This document shows positions 32,924-44,790 of a stretch of 64,000 nucleotides of DNA, piece by piece. Numbering within the stretch: position 1 is the stretch's first letter; the number at the start of each line of letters is the position of its first letter. The stretch comes from Helianthus annuus (taxonomy: Eukaryota > Streptophyta > Magnoliopsida > Asterales > Asteraceae): positions 29,973,163-30,037,162 of the forward strand of contig NC_035436.2 in the NCBI RefSeq assembly GCF_002127325.2, in the 5' to 3' direction. The notes under the pieces were generated by a model. It worked only from the letters and a program-made list of their open reading frames with translations, was not told where the DNA came from and made no database searches. The position numbers and the translations under genes were made by a program.

Positions 32924-34299
32924 CAGACACAGCTTTGGAAGTCTCGATTCATCAGATATCATCTTGAGGGGAGTACTATTATCCTTTTTCTCTATATTTC
33001 GGGTTTCGCATTGGGGACAATGCGAAGTTCAAGTGTGGGGAGGGGGTTAACTTTGTTAAGTTTGTTTGTCCTCATATAAAAAAATCAGAAAATCAGAAAA
33101 ATCATTCAAAAATACCTGTATTTTGTATATATTTTAGTAAATAAACCGGTTGATTGTGTTTTAGAAAGCATCGGACTTGATAAAAACTCGACAAGCAAAA
33201 TATTTTTGAAAAAGGAAACCGGAAAGCGTGACAAACAAAGAAAGACTTACATGATAGTTTTCACACTTTTACCCATTCCATCCGTTACGTGAGCATATTT
33301 GAGCCTATTGTTATATATTTGTTCATTTCGGATATAGGAGTGAGCCGGATGTTATGTGTAATATAGAACTTGTCACTAGTATGCTTGTTAAAACCATGAA
33401 CTTGTGGATTTGTGTAAAAGTGATAGAGGCACTTAGATTACCCCTTTGTTGTAAACCTTGTTCTTTGTGTTGTGCTCCCCGTTCACCTTATATTACCCTT
33501 TAGGATTAACCATGTCGAGCCTTCCCGTTTACCTTTGTTTGCCCACATTATCGCCCACTTAGCCAAATTTAGCCTTTGTATGTTTTAAACCCTTTTTAGT
33601 GTTGAAACTCGGACAAAATAATCGTTTAACTAGCGTTTGTTTCAGTTTATTGTATAGTTTGCTTAAAAAAACAATAGAAAATAATACACCCTAAAATAGG
33701 GTGAAGTTGATAAAATCGAGCAATTTTGAACACTTAAATGTTAAAATTTCGTTGATAAGCTCGATTGCGCAATATATGAATAGTTGTATACGTTGTTGCT
33801 AGTTAAACGCTACTACCGAGTTTTAACCATTTTCGCCACTTTATATGTCTATTTCCATACCCTTCGCCCAAGCCTAACGTTACAACCCGTAAAGACCTCT
33901 TGATTTACACTTGTTTGCATGTTAGTTGGTCGAGATGAGATCTTATGACAAGCTTATGATATTGCATGTTTCATTGACGAGGCATTGAGTGTTTGCACAT
34001 ACACATTATATGTATGTTTCATAAATAAAACCGAGTGTGTGTGAACATTGTGAGTTGCGTGACGATTAACATGTTGAGTCGATTAAATGTGAAGTCACGG
34101 CTTTTTGGTTGTCGCTTTATAATTGCATATGCTTGTTGGGTTTGAGTCTTTTGATGTTGTCTTTCGACAAACCGGCTAACCGTTTATAGTAGTTTTCAAT
34201 AAAATGGTGTGTAAATTATCGTTCTTGTTTGTTTCCGTCTTTTATTGCGTTTTAGTTCAGCTTGCTTGAGGACAAGCAAGGTTCAAGTGTGGGGAGATT
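32924..34299 (+). other. Athila-like 3' untranslated stretch with repeated PPT
   Basis: No gene. TTCAAGTGTGGGGAG occurs twice: at about 33028-33042 (followed by ggggttaac) and at 34281-34295 (followed by att and the LTR), the second being the functional PPT by position. Confidence 0.75.
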
Positions 34300-36193
34300 T
34301 GATATTCGCTAATTTACACATATTTTAGTCCCCCATTTTATCCCCATTTTATGCGTTTTCGGCCGTATAACCGTCATTCGGATACTTAATTATCTCCTTT
34401 TTGTTTACAGGCCTAAAACAACATACCAGACAAGATGAAAGCGAAAACGAGGACTTTCCGGATAAAACGACGAAGCTGCGAACCTTCTGTTAGAAAAACT
34501 GACCTGGGCGTGTGGCACGGTCGTGCGACCATCTGCACGACCGTGCATATCCGATGATCCATGAAGACCGGCAGTGAACGAGGGTGCAACTCCGCATTGA
34601 AGGCCAACCCGAAGAGGCACGGTCGTGTCGTATGCGGAACGGGCGTGCGGATCCGATGATCAAACAAGACCTCGGAACTGAACGACCAAAGGACCAGGCG
34701 TGCAACCAGAACTCGGTGAGGAACGGCCGTGCCAAATGAAGAACGCCCGTGCGAGACCGAAGACCAGTCAACGATCTGTGACGTCACGCAGTATGGTGGA
34801 CCACCACCAATAATTGCTTAAAGTGCACGGTCGTGCGATCGGGGGAACGACCGTGCGACATCGAAAAAGCATAAAAACAGAACAGAACCATTCTATTCGT
34901 AACTCTGGAATTTTGGAGAGCTTTGCAGGCGATTTTGGGGCTCCAAAGGCTTCTGCTTTCACTCGGATTCAAGCCACATTGATCGGTTTAGCTCCATTAC
35001 TATCCGGATTCTTAATCTTATGCTTGTTTATGGTTGGGTTTTCTACTCTTTCCAGAATTTTGTTAATGTTTCAAGCATTTAGATAAATATTTATGTATTA
35101 TTGTAGCCTTTGGGCAAAAACACAACAATCCCTTGCTTGATTATAACCATTAGTATGTTAATCTATGTTTGTAATGAAACTTTGAAGTATTTTCTATGAT
35201 TATCTTTGATGATTAGTTTGCAACCTTGTTATTGATATTGATTTCTTGATTATAAGTAATTGTGTTGGATGATTGGTGCTTGGTTAGGTAAGATAGTTGA
35301 AAAGTGAAGCTTATTTAATCATGTATTAGTAAACTTTAAACTTTGTTAACTAGCTTAACTTGATTAAAATGTGGGCACCATGATACTCTAACGGGTTAGT
35401 GGTTTAATAAAATGTAATTATTGTTAATCAAGAAAGCTTGCCTTCACGGAAGGACTCTAACGGGTTAAATGGTGTTGTTATGAATTCTTGCCATGATTTG
35501 TTTGCTTAGTTAGTAGTTTCGGCCAAAATTGCTATCTTGGTGAATTTATGCGTAAGATTTGTAAAATGAACTCGGTTGTGATTTAATCTAGTTTATGCTT
35601 GTCTCGGTGGTTGCATTGTGTTTATCGGTGTTGCTTTCCTTGATTAAGTGAGGTTAGAAAACTCCTAACGGATGACTAACTTATTTTTAGGAGATTTTCA
35701 TAGACATTTATCAATTGCACGCTAAAGAACAATTTTAGATGGTTAAAGTGTGTTTATCATTTTAACTTTCCGAATGATTGTCATGTTAGGATTCCCGAAA
35801 GGGATACTAATTGTCTCAAAATGGAAAATTGACCGAATGCTTCTAGTGCCAAAACTGACTTAGTTGACATGCTTTGGTTGTGTATTAAGCAAGGCTATTT
35901 ATATATAATCTACTATGTTTCATAAGTATTTGTTTATGCTTATTTTAGTTTAATTAAAAACCAAAACAACTTATGCTTTTACCAGTAATTTAGTGACAAA
36001 GGTCTAGTATTATTTCTCCGCCCATTTCCGTGGATCGATACTTGGTTCTTACCGATACTTTACTACATATATGACGGGGTACACTTGCCCTTTCGTGTGT
36101 GTTTTGATGTAAAAGTAATAATCACTTTTATAAATTTAAAACCAATTCGTGTGTAATTTCATTGTAAAAATATGTTTAGTCGCGCACGTACCA
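34300..36193 (+). mobile_element. Athila-like 3' LTR (1894 bp)
   Basis: TGATATTCGCTAATTTACAC ... GTCGCGCACGTACCA. Uninterrupted copy of the 5' LTR, including the palindrome cluster near 34515-34860. Right flank GTATT completes the TSD. Confidence 0.93.
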
Positions 36194-37253
36194 GTATTTA
36201 AGTAGGATCTCTCCATCCTTATTGTTTCATGGAAGCACTCACTAGTGTACTCGCGAAGGGTGCGGAGTACCCTAACTCGCACTCGCACACGCGCGCGCGC
36301 GTGGCGTGGGCGATGAGGCGCAATGAGGCGCTTTGATGGCGCACTTTGCACTTCGCTGATGAAGCAGGGGCTGAAAGGACCAGGTGGTTGGTAACGTGGG
36401 ATGCATGCGCATGACCACTTTGGGTCCGCGCGCAGTGGCGCATGACGTGGCAGTCATGCGCGCGGTTGCGCGCATGGTGCATGCGCACTGAGGTGACGTG
36501 CGCGGCGCACCTAAGTGAGCCAAAACGGCGCGACTGTGTGGCGTGCTCGTAGAGGCTCACAGGTGACGCAGCACATGTGCGCATGCGCGTATGGACCTGA
36601 GTGAGTATAGCGCACGCGCGCATGACAGTGAGCCGAGTGGAAGCACCGCGCATGGGGGTGCAAACCTGCGTGCGCACCAATGTGTCTTGCACGCACGCGC
36701 GTGCGGAAGCTTCCTGCTGCAGTTAATGCTAGTGCAGTTACATTCAGCATTTGAAACTGACGAAGTTAATGCGTTTGACTGAGAATTAAATGACGAATTA
36801 ATGTGCATTAAAGACGTTTAATGCAGTTTAATTCACCCATTTAATTCATTTTCAGTTTCTTCAAGACTTTCAATTATAAATAGGAGCATCCTATTGAAGA
36901 CCATACACACCGATTTACACAGCAATTTCAATCTCTCTCTGCAAAATTCTTCTATTCTTTCAAGCTTCAAGGTATACATTCGGGTTGGAGTCAAGACTGG
37001 CAGTCAACTAATTGAGGCTGTTGTATCCTTGAAACAAACGTGTTCTCCTGGGAGACACGAAATTTGTTTTAAGGGACCCGTGTCTAACACGATCCTCAGC
37101 CAAGAACAGTTTCGTCTGTTTGAGTTTTCTTATCTTGTTTTCGTTTTTCAGTTGTAATTGTAATGTATTCACTAGTTTTAGTTTCTGATTAGTTCTTGTA
37201 ATTCAAGTTAATAAAAGGAATTTTTATTTATTTTACACGAACGGATTTCTACA
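36194..37253 (+). mobile_element. Copia 3' LTR, second piece
   Basis: Begins with the right TSD copy GTATT (36194-36198), then taagtaggatctctccatcc, continuing the 5' LTR sequence from about 14283 to its end (...ACGGATTTCTACA, 37253). It includes the GC-rich block (36285-36720), TATA box and poly(A) signal. The Arg-rich frames here are not genes. Confidence 0.9.
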
Positions 37254-37879
37254 TTATTTATGTAAAAACAAAACAAACCCACATGCTAAATATACTAAGT
37301 CCACGTTCTCCTTAAAAACTGCTAACTCAAATGATCAGCTTTCTTCACACATGCACATCCAGTTTACTCGGTCAAGCTACACCAATTTTGCAACAACCTA
37401 ACTGACCCGTTAATGCTAAACTCGGTTTCGACCCGTACCCATTCACCCGACTTTGACCCGATCAAGATTATACCCAACAGAGGATGGGGCAAAGAGGATG
37501 GAGGTATGGAAATAGGAGGATGGACCTAAAATATGTATGTTATATTGTATGCATAGGTGTGTGTGAGAGGGAGAGAGTAAACATTTTGTCTTCTTGTGAG
37601 CGTCCCCGACGTCCAGAAGAGGACGCCATGGACGAAGCCGGAGGGGGGCGGGATGGTGTTGGACCGGCGCCGGACCGAGGACGGAGGGGGACGACCCCCC
37701 ATACCGTCTAGCCTTAAAGGGGTTAGTATTTGAACTTGCGATATGTAAGGTGACTTTGTATTACAATTATTGACAGATGAATGAGGTATATTTAGCACCC
37801 AGTGAAACTTTTATATTTTATTTTAACCGTGTTTATAAATGAGTTATATTTTTTTCTTTTCTTTTTCAAATTTTCCAGG
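37254..37879. other. Flank right of the Copia, with a GC-rich patch
   Basis: Right TSD TTATT then AT-rich sequence. A GC-rich patch at about 37595-37715 (gtccccgacgtccag...ccataccgtctagccttaaag) has the look of a decayed MITE end, but its inverted partner was not found. No supported gene. Confidence 0.45.
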
Positions 37880-38570
37880 TCTTAAGAGGATTTTTGCTTG
37901 CAGAGAATATGACCCCATGACACCTGATGCCAAAAGGGTGAAATTTGTAAACCCCTCTCGGATTCTCTTTCATCTGGCCAAGAGAATTTATCATCCCGTG
38001 CTTCCCCTTGCTTGAAAGCGCTTGTGGAATAGGATTACTGGCGGGTTTCTTCGAGTCAAATGGTCAACCAGGTTGAGCTTTAGAAAAAGCCTATGCAGTT
38101 GAATTTACATATTGGTTTAGTCATGGTGTCAAAGGGTCAGACGTTGAAGGTTATGCAAGGCTGTTGATTCGGGCTGGTGTTGGGATTTTAAACATGGGTT
38201 TAACTAAGAAGAATTCTCAGAATCGATTAGCAGCTATTCAAATGGTGAACCTTCTAATGAGGGGTTTGGATTATAAGTGTATAATGTCGGAATTACACTA
38301 TGTGATTAAAGAGTTACAAAAGTGTCAAACGGATCAAATGACATATGTTAAAGGGGAGGCTTTTGAAGGGATACAAATGGCTAAGAAAATCTGAGAAAGG
38401 ATCCAAACACGAGCATAGAAGCGTGTCACCTCTATCACAAACCATAGATTTTTTTTTGCAGGAAGCAGAAGCTACAGTCCTCGTGTTGTTTAGGGAAATG
38501 AATGAAGATTTTTGTAGCTTGAGTCTTAACTGCTGTAAGGTGAATTATTATTTTAGCTATCAAAAATAGT
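37880..38570 (+). pseudogene. Decayed host-gene fragment, ARM-repeat-like (identity uncertain)
   Basis: After an acceptor-like TTTTCCAG (ends about 37879) the frames RIFACREYDPMTPDAKRVK, then DSLSSGQENLSSRASPCLK, then FTYWFSHGVKGSDVEGYARL and RLAAIQMVNLLMRGLDYKC follow each other in order. They lie in three phases, with stops between. The last frame (38164-38394) is the longest and ends MAKKI-TGA. The helical, Leu-rich pattern suggests an ARM/HEAT-type plant protein, but I cannot name it with confidence. No introns separate the pieces, so this may be one large exon that has lost its frame. The Helitron end 300 bases downstream suggests it was captured. Confidence 0.5.
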
Positions 38571-38844
38571 TTAATGTATGGATTTTCTTAAAGAAACAAT
38601 TGTTGGTTATTTTCTGTTTATTGGTTGTTGGGGGGAATTTCTAGCCATTTAAAGTTAGGACATCAAATACTTTTTGCCACCATTGTGGGGCTAGCCCACA
38701 AGGTAGCCATTTTGTGTTAAATAGCATGGGGGTGTTAAAATATGTTAATAATTGTAATACGGGAACTAATTGTGTGTATAAACATCTATGTGTAATTTAT
38801 AAACATTTACGATACATCTTTAATTTGTTTTCTTTTTTTTGAAA

Positions 38845-38869
38845 CCGCGTTACGCGGATAGTAGCCTAG
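38845..38869 (+). mobile_element. Helitron 3' terminus (hairpin + CTAG)
   Basis: Hairpin CCGCGTTACGCGG (38845-38857) followed by atagtagcCTAG (ends 38869) and then T, the Helitron 3' signature. The matching 5' end (TC...) was not located; it may lie left of the Copia insertion, which would put the ARM-like fragment inside the Helitron. Confidence 0.65.
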
Positions 38870-39417
38870 TTACATCATATGTGTGGCCCCTACACTCTAA
38901 CCTAAATAACAATTCAAGACCCACCATCTTCATTTTCACTCACATTCTAACTAACAAGTCTATTATTTATATTATTTTTACTTAATATATTAATTATTAT
39001 TATATAAAAATAGCAATACTTCTGACCATTTACTTTTAATGATTTTATTTTGATTTCTTATTGTATTACACGGGTTGAAGGACGAAAAAATGTAAATTAT
39101 AAACTTGTATATAATTCTTATTAATGAAATGACTTATTTAGATAAAATATTAAAACAAAAGAACAGTTGTACTTTCGCTATTCAAAATAATTCTTAAGTT
39201 TTCACTTCTCTTTTGAGATACTACAATCCATTTTATTATATGTCTCAAAAAAAAGTAACACTAAAAAAAATATAATGAACATAAAATTGTAAGTATTTTT
39301 AAAATTAATTATAAGTTATGAGGTTATAGTAAATGAACTGTAATTAAATTCTACTATGTATATTAATGATGTAATATGAATTGTAATTAAATTCTACTAT
39401 GTATAAATACTATTTTT
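38870..39417. other. AT-rich intergenic DNA
   Basis: No gene seen. Contains a direct repeat tgtaattaaattctactatg (about 39341 and 39379). Confidence 0.6.
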
Positions 39418-39716
39418 AGATATTGGTGGAATGAGGCGATGGTTAAAGAAGGGGAGGAGCTTACAAATTATAAGACTGAAATCGAAAGGATAAAGAAAAT
39501 CATTGAGGAAGGGGATGTGCAGAAGATGAAGTGTGGATTTGGGAAGAATGTAAAAAAGGTGTCTCGCAACTGAATTATTATAGAGAAAGGGATTTGAAGC
39601 AAAAGTCGAGGGTTAACTGAGCCGCGCATGGAGATGACAATTCTGTGTTTTTTCATAGATATATTAATGGGAGGAAAGCTATGAATGCCATCCCGGGTTT
39701 GTTGGTAAATGGGCGA

Positions 39717-39754
39717 TGGATTTCTAAGCCATCAATGGATTTCTAAGCCATCAA
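39717..39754. repeat. 19-bp tandem duplication in the LINE
   Basis: tggatttctaagccatcaa occurs twice in a row, shifting the LINE frame. Confidence 0.95.
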
Positions 39755-40210
39755 TGGTCAAGAAAGAAGTGTTTACCTTCTTTAGAAATCTCTTTTCTGA
39801 TAAACAAAAGGTGAGACCGGAATTGGTTTGTGATAATATAAATATAGTGTAGGTTGAGGATGCCAAGAAGTTGGTCAGAGATTTCACCAAAGAGGAAATA
39901 AAGGAGGCAGTTTTCAATTGTGGCTCGGATAAAGCCCTGGGGCCTGACGGCTTCAACTTTATGTTCATCAAGCATTTTTGGGAGTTTTTAGGAGACGTTT
40001 TTTCAGATTATTTATTGGTTTCCATGAATCAGGGGTGATTAGTAGAGGTTGTAGTGCCTCTTTTATAACTCTTATCCCTAAAGTCAAGACTCCTGTCAGT
40101 TGGCGAGAATTTCGGCCTATTACTCTAGTGGGGGCCATCAGTAAAATCATTTCTAAGGTTTTGGATGAGAGGCTCAAACCGGTTTTAGTTAAGCTTATTT
40201 CTGAAACTCA

Positions 40211-40262
40211 GTCAGCTTTTCTAAAAGGTAGATTTAGTCAGCTTTTCTAAAAGGTAGATTTA
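40211..40262. repeat. 26-bp tandem duplication in the LINE RT
   Basis: The unit starting gtcagcttttctaaaaggta and ending gattta occurs twice in a row, repeating the end of the conserved SAFLKGR block and shifting the frame. Confidence 0.95.
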
Positions 40263-41745
40263 TTCTGGATAGGCCGTTAATGATTAGTGAATTGCATGGG
40301 TGGCTTAAAAAGAAGGGGAAGAAAGCGTTTTTCCTCAAAATAGACTTCGAGATGGCATATGACAACGTCAACTGGGGCTTCCTATTATCGACCATGGCTC
40401 AAATGGGTTTTCCTGCTAGATGGTGCCAGTGGGTTAAGGGTATATTGGAGTCGGCGAGGTCCTCGGTTCTTGTTAACGGGTCCCCCATGTTTGATTTCCA
40501 ATGTCAAAAGGGTATTAGATAAAGGGATCCTTTATCTTTGTTCTTGTTCATTATCGTCATGGAAGCTCTCGCTTGTTTATTTGCCAAAGCTAGTGGTTTG
40601 GGGGATTTTAAAAGTATTTCTTTTCCGAATGGACGGCCTTCTAATTCCCACCTTTTATATGCGGATGACGCCCTTATTGTTGGAGAGTGGTCGAAAGAAA
40701 ACATTCAAAAAACTTCAAGATTTCCTAGAGTCTTCTTTCTTTGTTCAGGATTGAAGATTAATATTCATAAATCCCACTTGTTCGGGATTGGGGTGGATAG
40801 AGAGGAAGTTAGTAATATGGCGGCAATTTTAGGTTGTAGAGTTGGGGACGTTCCTTTTACATATTTGGGTATTAAAGTGGGTGCCAACATGAATAGAAGT
40901 TTTCATTGGCAATCGAATATTGATACTATTCAAAGTCGGTTATCCTTTTGGAAAGCTCATACTTTTTCGATGGGAGGAAGATTGACGTTAATTAAGTCAG
41001 TTCTAGCTAGTCTCCCTATCTATTACTTATCCCTATATAAGGCGCCAAGTAAAGTTGTGGAGCAAATTGAAAAATTAATGTGAGCTTTCCTTTGGGGTGG
41101 AACTAGTGGGGGGAGGAAACTTAATTGGGTGGCTTGGGATACCGTTACGACTACAAAGAAAGAGAGTGGGTTGGGGATAGCCAAAGTGAAGGATGTCAAT
41201 GTAGCCTTGTTATCTAAGTGGGCATGGAGATTCTATAAAGAAAGAAATAGTCTATGGCGTAAAGTTGTTGAGGCAATCCATGGGGAGAGGGGTCGATGGG
41301 TGTTTTTGCCGAGCAAAGGGAATTTGACAGGACGCTGGAAGTCATTGGTCTCTGTTTTGACCCGCACGAAGATACAAGGAAACAACATACACAGCTTTAT
41401 CCGAGGGAAGGTCGGGGATGGTTCGGACATTAGATTTTGGTTTGATAACCGGTTAGGGTCCACTATATTGAAGGAACGTTGGCCTGCTTTATATAGTTTG
41501 GAGCGTCACAAGGGCTGCATAGTTAAAGAAAGGCTGCAGCCGAGTAATTCAAAGGTTCTGCTGTCTTCTAGCTGGAGTAGTGGTCTTCATATTGTTGAGC
41601 AGATTTCAGAGATGCAAGACGCTGATTATTTGCAGGAAAATGTCTTCTTTTCAGGTAACTCAGACAGTGGATGCGGGACGAGGACAGGCAGAATACTTTT
41701 TTGGTGGCCGAGGTTAAAAAAATGTTGCACTTTAGACAGGATACG

Positions 41746-44135
41746 TGTAACAACCCGACTTTTTGAAGTCAAAGTACAAGTCAAAGTCAAAGGAAGAAAA
41801 GATTTCTAATTCGATCTACCATTCCTTGCTTAATTATTACTTGTACTCTCCGACCCGATAACCGATGTATGTGTTTACGCTATATTTATGTACGATTTTA
41901 AATTATAAGAAGTAACAATGCGATAAAGTTAACCAAACGCTAATCTACTTGACGCTATCCCATCGCTCTCGCATCGCAACATGAATTATGAGTTTTGGAT
42001 ATTGTTTTACGTGTGTGTGCTATTACGTGTTACTTGTGCATGTTTACTTATGTTTGGGGTGATTATTCGAAAACGCAATCGCAACTCTATCGCAAAGCAA
42101 TCTCATCGCGAGCTCGAATAATAAGGTTTACTTTTGTGTTTATTAGTGGTTATGTTATTTGTATAACTATTGTTTAATACTATCGCATCACTTACTCGCA
42201 ACGCTCAACGCACGAAATGAAAAGTCGGAAACTAACCCGCACAACTCATCTGATCGAAGGACCATTCGATCGGATGGTCATCCGTCCGGATGACCATCCG
42301 ATCTCCCTCCAACCCGTCTTCTTTGCACCGCCTTTCTCACCCTCACACCTATAAATAGCACCTGTCACATCACTGTTCATGTGATGTGACAGCTCTCGTT
42401 CGACCAGCACGTTCCAGCCCTATTTTCTCTCGATTTCTCACGATTCTTGTAAGTTTTCATCTCGAATCTTATACTTCTTTGATCTACACACACTTTTTCA
42501 TCATTTTCACCAACAAATCCCCACTTTTCACATGAAATCTATGGATTTGGGCTATTCTAGGATGATGTCATCATGGGTTCTCAAGAAAACCAAAGTGTGA
42601 CCTCATTCCACCAAGAGCAACTCAGATCTAAGTGATTTCAACATGTTTAAACACTGATTACGTTGTAACTTAAACATTTTCCAACTGATTACCACTTTTC
42701 TTCAATGTTTTTAACCTTTCGACTCGAAACTGTTAGAATCTGAGCACGTATAGGCCTTCTACTTGTTCTATAGTGAAGTGTTGGACTGAGAATGGATTTC
42801 TATTGGAGAAGATGACTGATTCACGGGTTGAATATGAAGTTCCGTCAAGAACAGTTAACTGATTTGACGGGGTGATTCCCATACGATCGAATAACTTGGG
42901 CTTGATAGGGTATTCCGTTGTTTGACACGTTGTCATATCGTCTCGATTAAATCGCAAAACCTTCTAAACTTAGCAAATTTCACAAGTTTTACAAACAAAC
43001 AGGTTCCCAAGCGGACTGCCGTCCGATCGAACGACAATCCGATCAGATGACTTGTGACTTTAAACACTTAAACCAATTTCCAATTTCAAGTATGTTAGCC
43101 TCCACCCAGATTGCCATCCGAGCGGACGGCCATCCGACCGGATAACCTGAAAGGTAGAGATACTTCTCAATTTTGAAAATGCTACAACGAAAACTTCAAA
43201 GTTCACATCATACACAAACACATCCATCCCAAACGGACAACCCTCCGAGAGAATGGCCATCCGTCCAGAAGGCCATCCGATCGGATCACCCTCCGTCCGT
43301 CACACTATTTAACGCACCGTTTTATGCACCGATCAATGTTATACTGTCGTACTGTGTTCAGGCTAATCTCTCAATGCTCCCTTCAATCCAAGACGGTGTT
43401 TATTCATTAAACATTATCTGTGAGTATACTCGATCCCTTTTTGCTTTAAACACTTTTGGGTGTTACATACGTTACCTATAACAAATCACATCCATCACAC
43501 AATGCAAACACTTTTATATGCTAACCGTTCTGCATGTTATACATGTTATTCGATGAATGCTTGTATGTTATGTTTACACAGTGATTGTTACTTGACACCT
43601 TAGCAACGATAGTACTATAGTTTGGACTCAGCACCTGTCGCGGACGGGGGATGCTAAGGGTATTTCCTCACGTGTCACAGTGGTGATATGTGTTGCGCAC
43701 TCTACAACACGCAGTCTGTGCGTATTTCATTGTCGATAACTTACTTGCTTCGCCTTATTACATGTTACATGCTGGTTATGCATAAACTCGCTTTCACTAC
43801 TATTATACTATTAAACTTGTATGTTCACCTTTACACTATGTGTATTGACTTTTATTTTAACGTATGTGACATGTGTTTAGGATGCTTTTGCTTGCTAGCT
43901 GCTATGGAATCAAGTTTAGGTGGTCTAGAAACCCACAAATAATTTAAATCTGAGTTGTCGAACAATTTATTGTCTTTGAGAACAGTACGTCTGTAATAAC
44001 TGCTTTTATTTGATATGTTATGGTATGGGACCTAACGTTAAATATCTGGTAATTTTAGTTGTTATGGATTCTCCTGGACAATCTGTTCGCTCGGTGCCGC
44101 ACACCGATGTTTCCGCCATCTGTTGGGGTGTGACA
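41746..44135 (+). mobile_element. Gypsy solo LTR inside the LINE (2390 bp)
   Basis: TGTAACAACCCGAC ... GTTGGGGTGTGACA with identical flanks ATACG (41741-41745 and 44136-44140), joining the two LINE halves exactly. Start and end words resemble the chromovirus LTR at 1641-4321. No internal coding sequence. Contains four clusters of catccgatcggatg-type palindromes (about 42245-42303, 43010-43050, 43105-43145 and 43225-43305). Confidence 0.94.
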
Positions 44136-44140
44136 ATACG

Positions 44141-44790
44141 CACCGTCATCAGATTATGAAATGGATAGCTTGGGTTCCCTTGAAGGTGAACATTTTTGTT
44201 TGGAGGCTAGCTAGAGTTAGATCGGTTGCCAACCAAGGATGCTCTGGCGATTCGTGGTGTCGCTAATCAAGACAGAATTTGCAGTTTATGTGTTGCTGGT
44301 CATGAAGACTTGATGCACCTATTTATGGGATGTGGGTTCTCTTATGGTGTTTGGACGTGTATAGGGAAGTGGTGCCATATTGATCCGGTTTTTCTTTTTG
44401 ATGTTAAGGATACGTTAACCATTCACAAGAAAGCGACAGGTTCTAAATGGGCCAGGTAGGTGGTTCGAGGTATTGTCATGATCGCTTGATGGGCTGTATG
44501 GAAGACGCGTAATTCAAAAGTTTTCGAAGGCACCTATTCTAAGGTTTGTGATGTGGTCGTAAACATTAAATCTTGGTCGTTTTTGTGGTTAAAAAAAGGT
44601 CTAGATTCACAGACCCTCTTTGGAAGGAATGAGTGGTTGATCCGTTGTATTTGTGTCTCTGTTAGTGTTGGCGGTCCTTGCTTTAAGGGCGCGTCGTTTT
44701 TTATTAAAGTTAACCGTTCAAAAAAAAAAGATATATGGATCATGAGACAAGATACGAATATCATCATTGTATAGAAAATATTACATATTA
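44141..44790 (+). pseudogene. L1-type LINE, second part: C-terminal zf-RVT region
   Basis: Continues the LINE after the solo LTR: KWIAWVPLKVNIFVWRLA, then in another phase LPTKDALAIRGVANQDRICS with CSLC...H...C (the zinc finger of plant LINE reverse transcriptases), a stop after SKWAR, and the usual tail IKSWSFLWLKKGLDS near 44565-44610. No clear poly(A) tail; the 3' edge (about 44790) is set by loss of similarity to the usual tail. Confidence 0.8.

Larger units (their letters stand above)
20536..36193 (+). mobile_element. Athila-like Ty3/Gypsy element, complete (15,658 bp incl. insertion)
   Basis: TGATATTCGC ... GCACGTACCA, flanked by GTATT on both sides. Order: 5' LTR (20536-24126, itself interrupted), tRNA-Asp-type PBS, gag-pol (24578-30056, with stops), a spacer rich in palindromes, an Athila-type third ORF (31308-32923), a long 3' untranslated stretch, PPT, 3' LTR (34300-36193). 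Without the 1692-bp solo LTR and its TSD the element is about 13.96 kb. Confidence 0.95.
14015..37253 (+). mobile_element. Ty1/Copia element split by a nested Athila-like insertion
   Basis: 5' LTR 14015-15350, gag-pol 15670-19718, PPT 20261-20269. The 3' LTR is in two pieces: 20270-20535, then 36199-37253 after the nested 15.7-kb element and its TSD copy. Reassembled, the 3' LTR is about 1321 bp against 1336 bp for the 5' LTR. Flanks CTATT (left) and TTATT (right, 37254-37258) agree in four of five bases, as expected for an old TSD. Confidence 0.9.
39418..41745 (+). pseudogene. L1-type LINE, first part: endonuclease tail, reverse transcriptase
   Basis: Non-LTR retrotransposon ORF2 remnant, 5'-truncated: only the last part of the pre-RT region is present, with no endonuclease catalytic motifs. 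RT blocks in order: DKALGPDGFNFMFIKHFW (39930-39985), SFITLIPKVKTPVSWREFRP, FLKIDFEMAYDNVNWGFL (40335-40390), LLYADDALIVGEW (catalytic YADD, about 40655-40690) and GGRLTLIKSVLASLPIYYLS. A region leading to the C-terminal zinc finger follows. The frame is broken repeatedly; two breaks are tandem duplications of 19 bp (39717-39754) and 26 bp (40211-40262), neither a multiple of three, and a TGA lies at 41081-41083. Interrupted at 41745 by a solo LTR; continues at 44141. Confidence 0.9.

Noticed and set aside
37484..37798. Small genes in the GC-rich patch right of the Copia
   Set aside because: Frames on both strands are of equal length and low complexity; a decayed MITE end explains the composition better.
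42733..43942. Several 60-100-codon frames between the LINE halves
   Set aside because: They lie wholly inside a TSD-flanked solo LTR and match no family.
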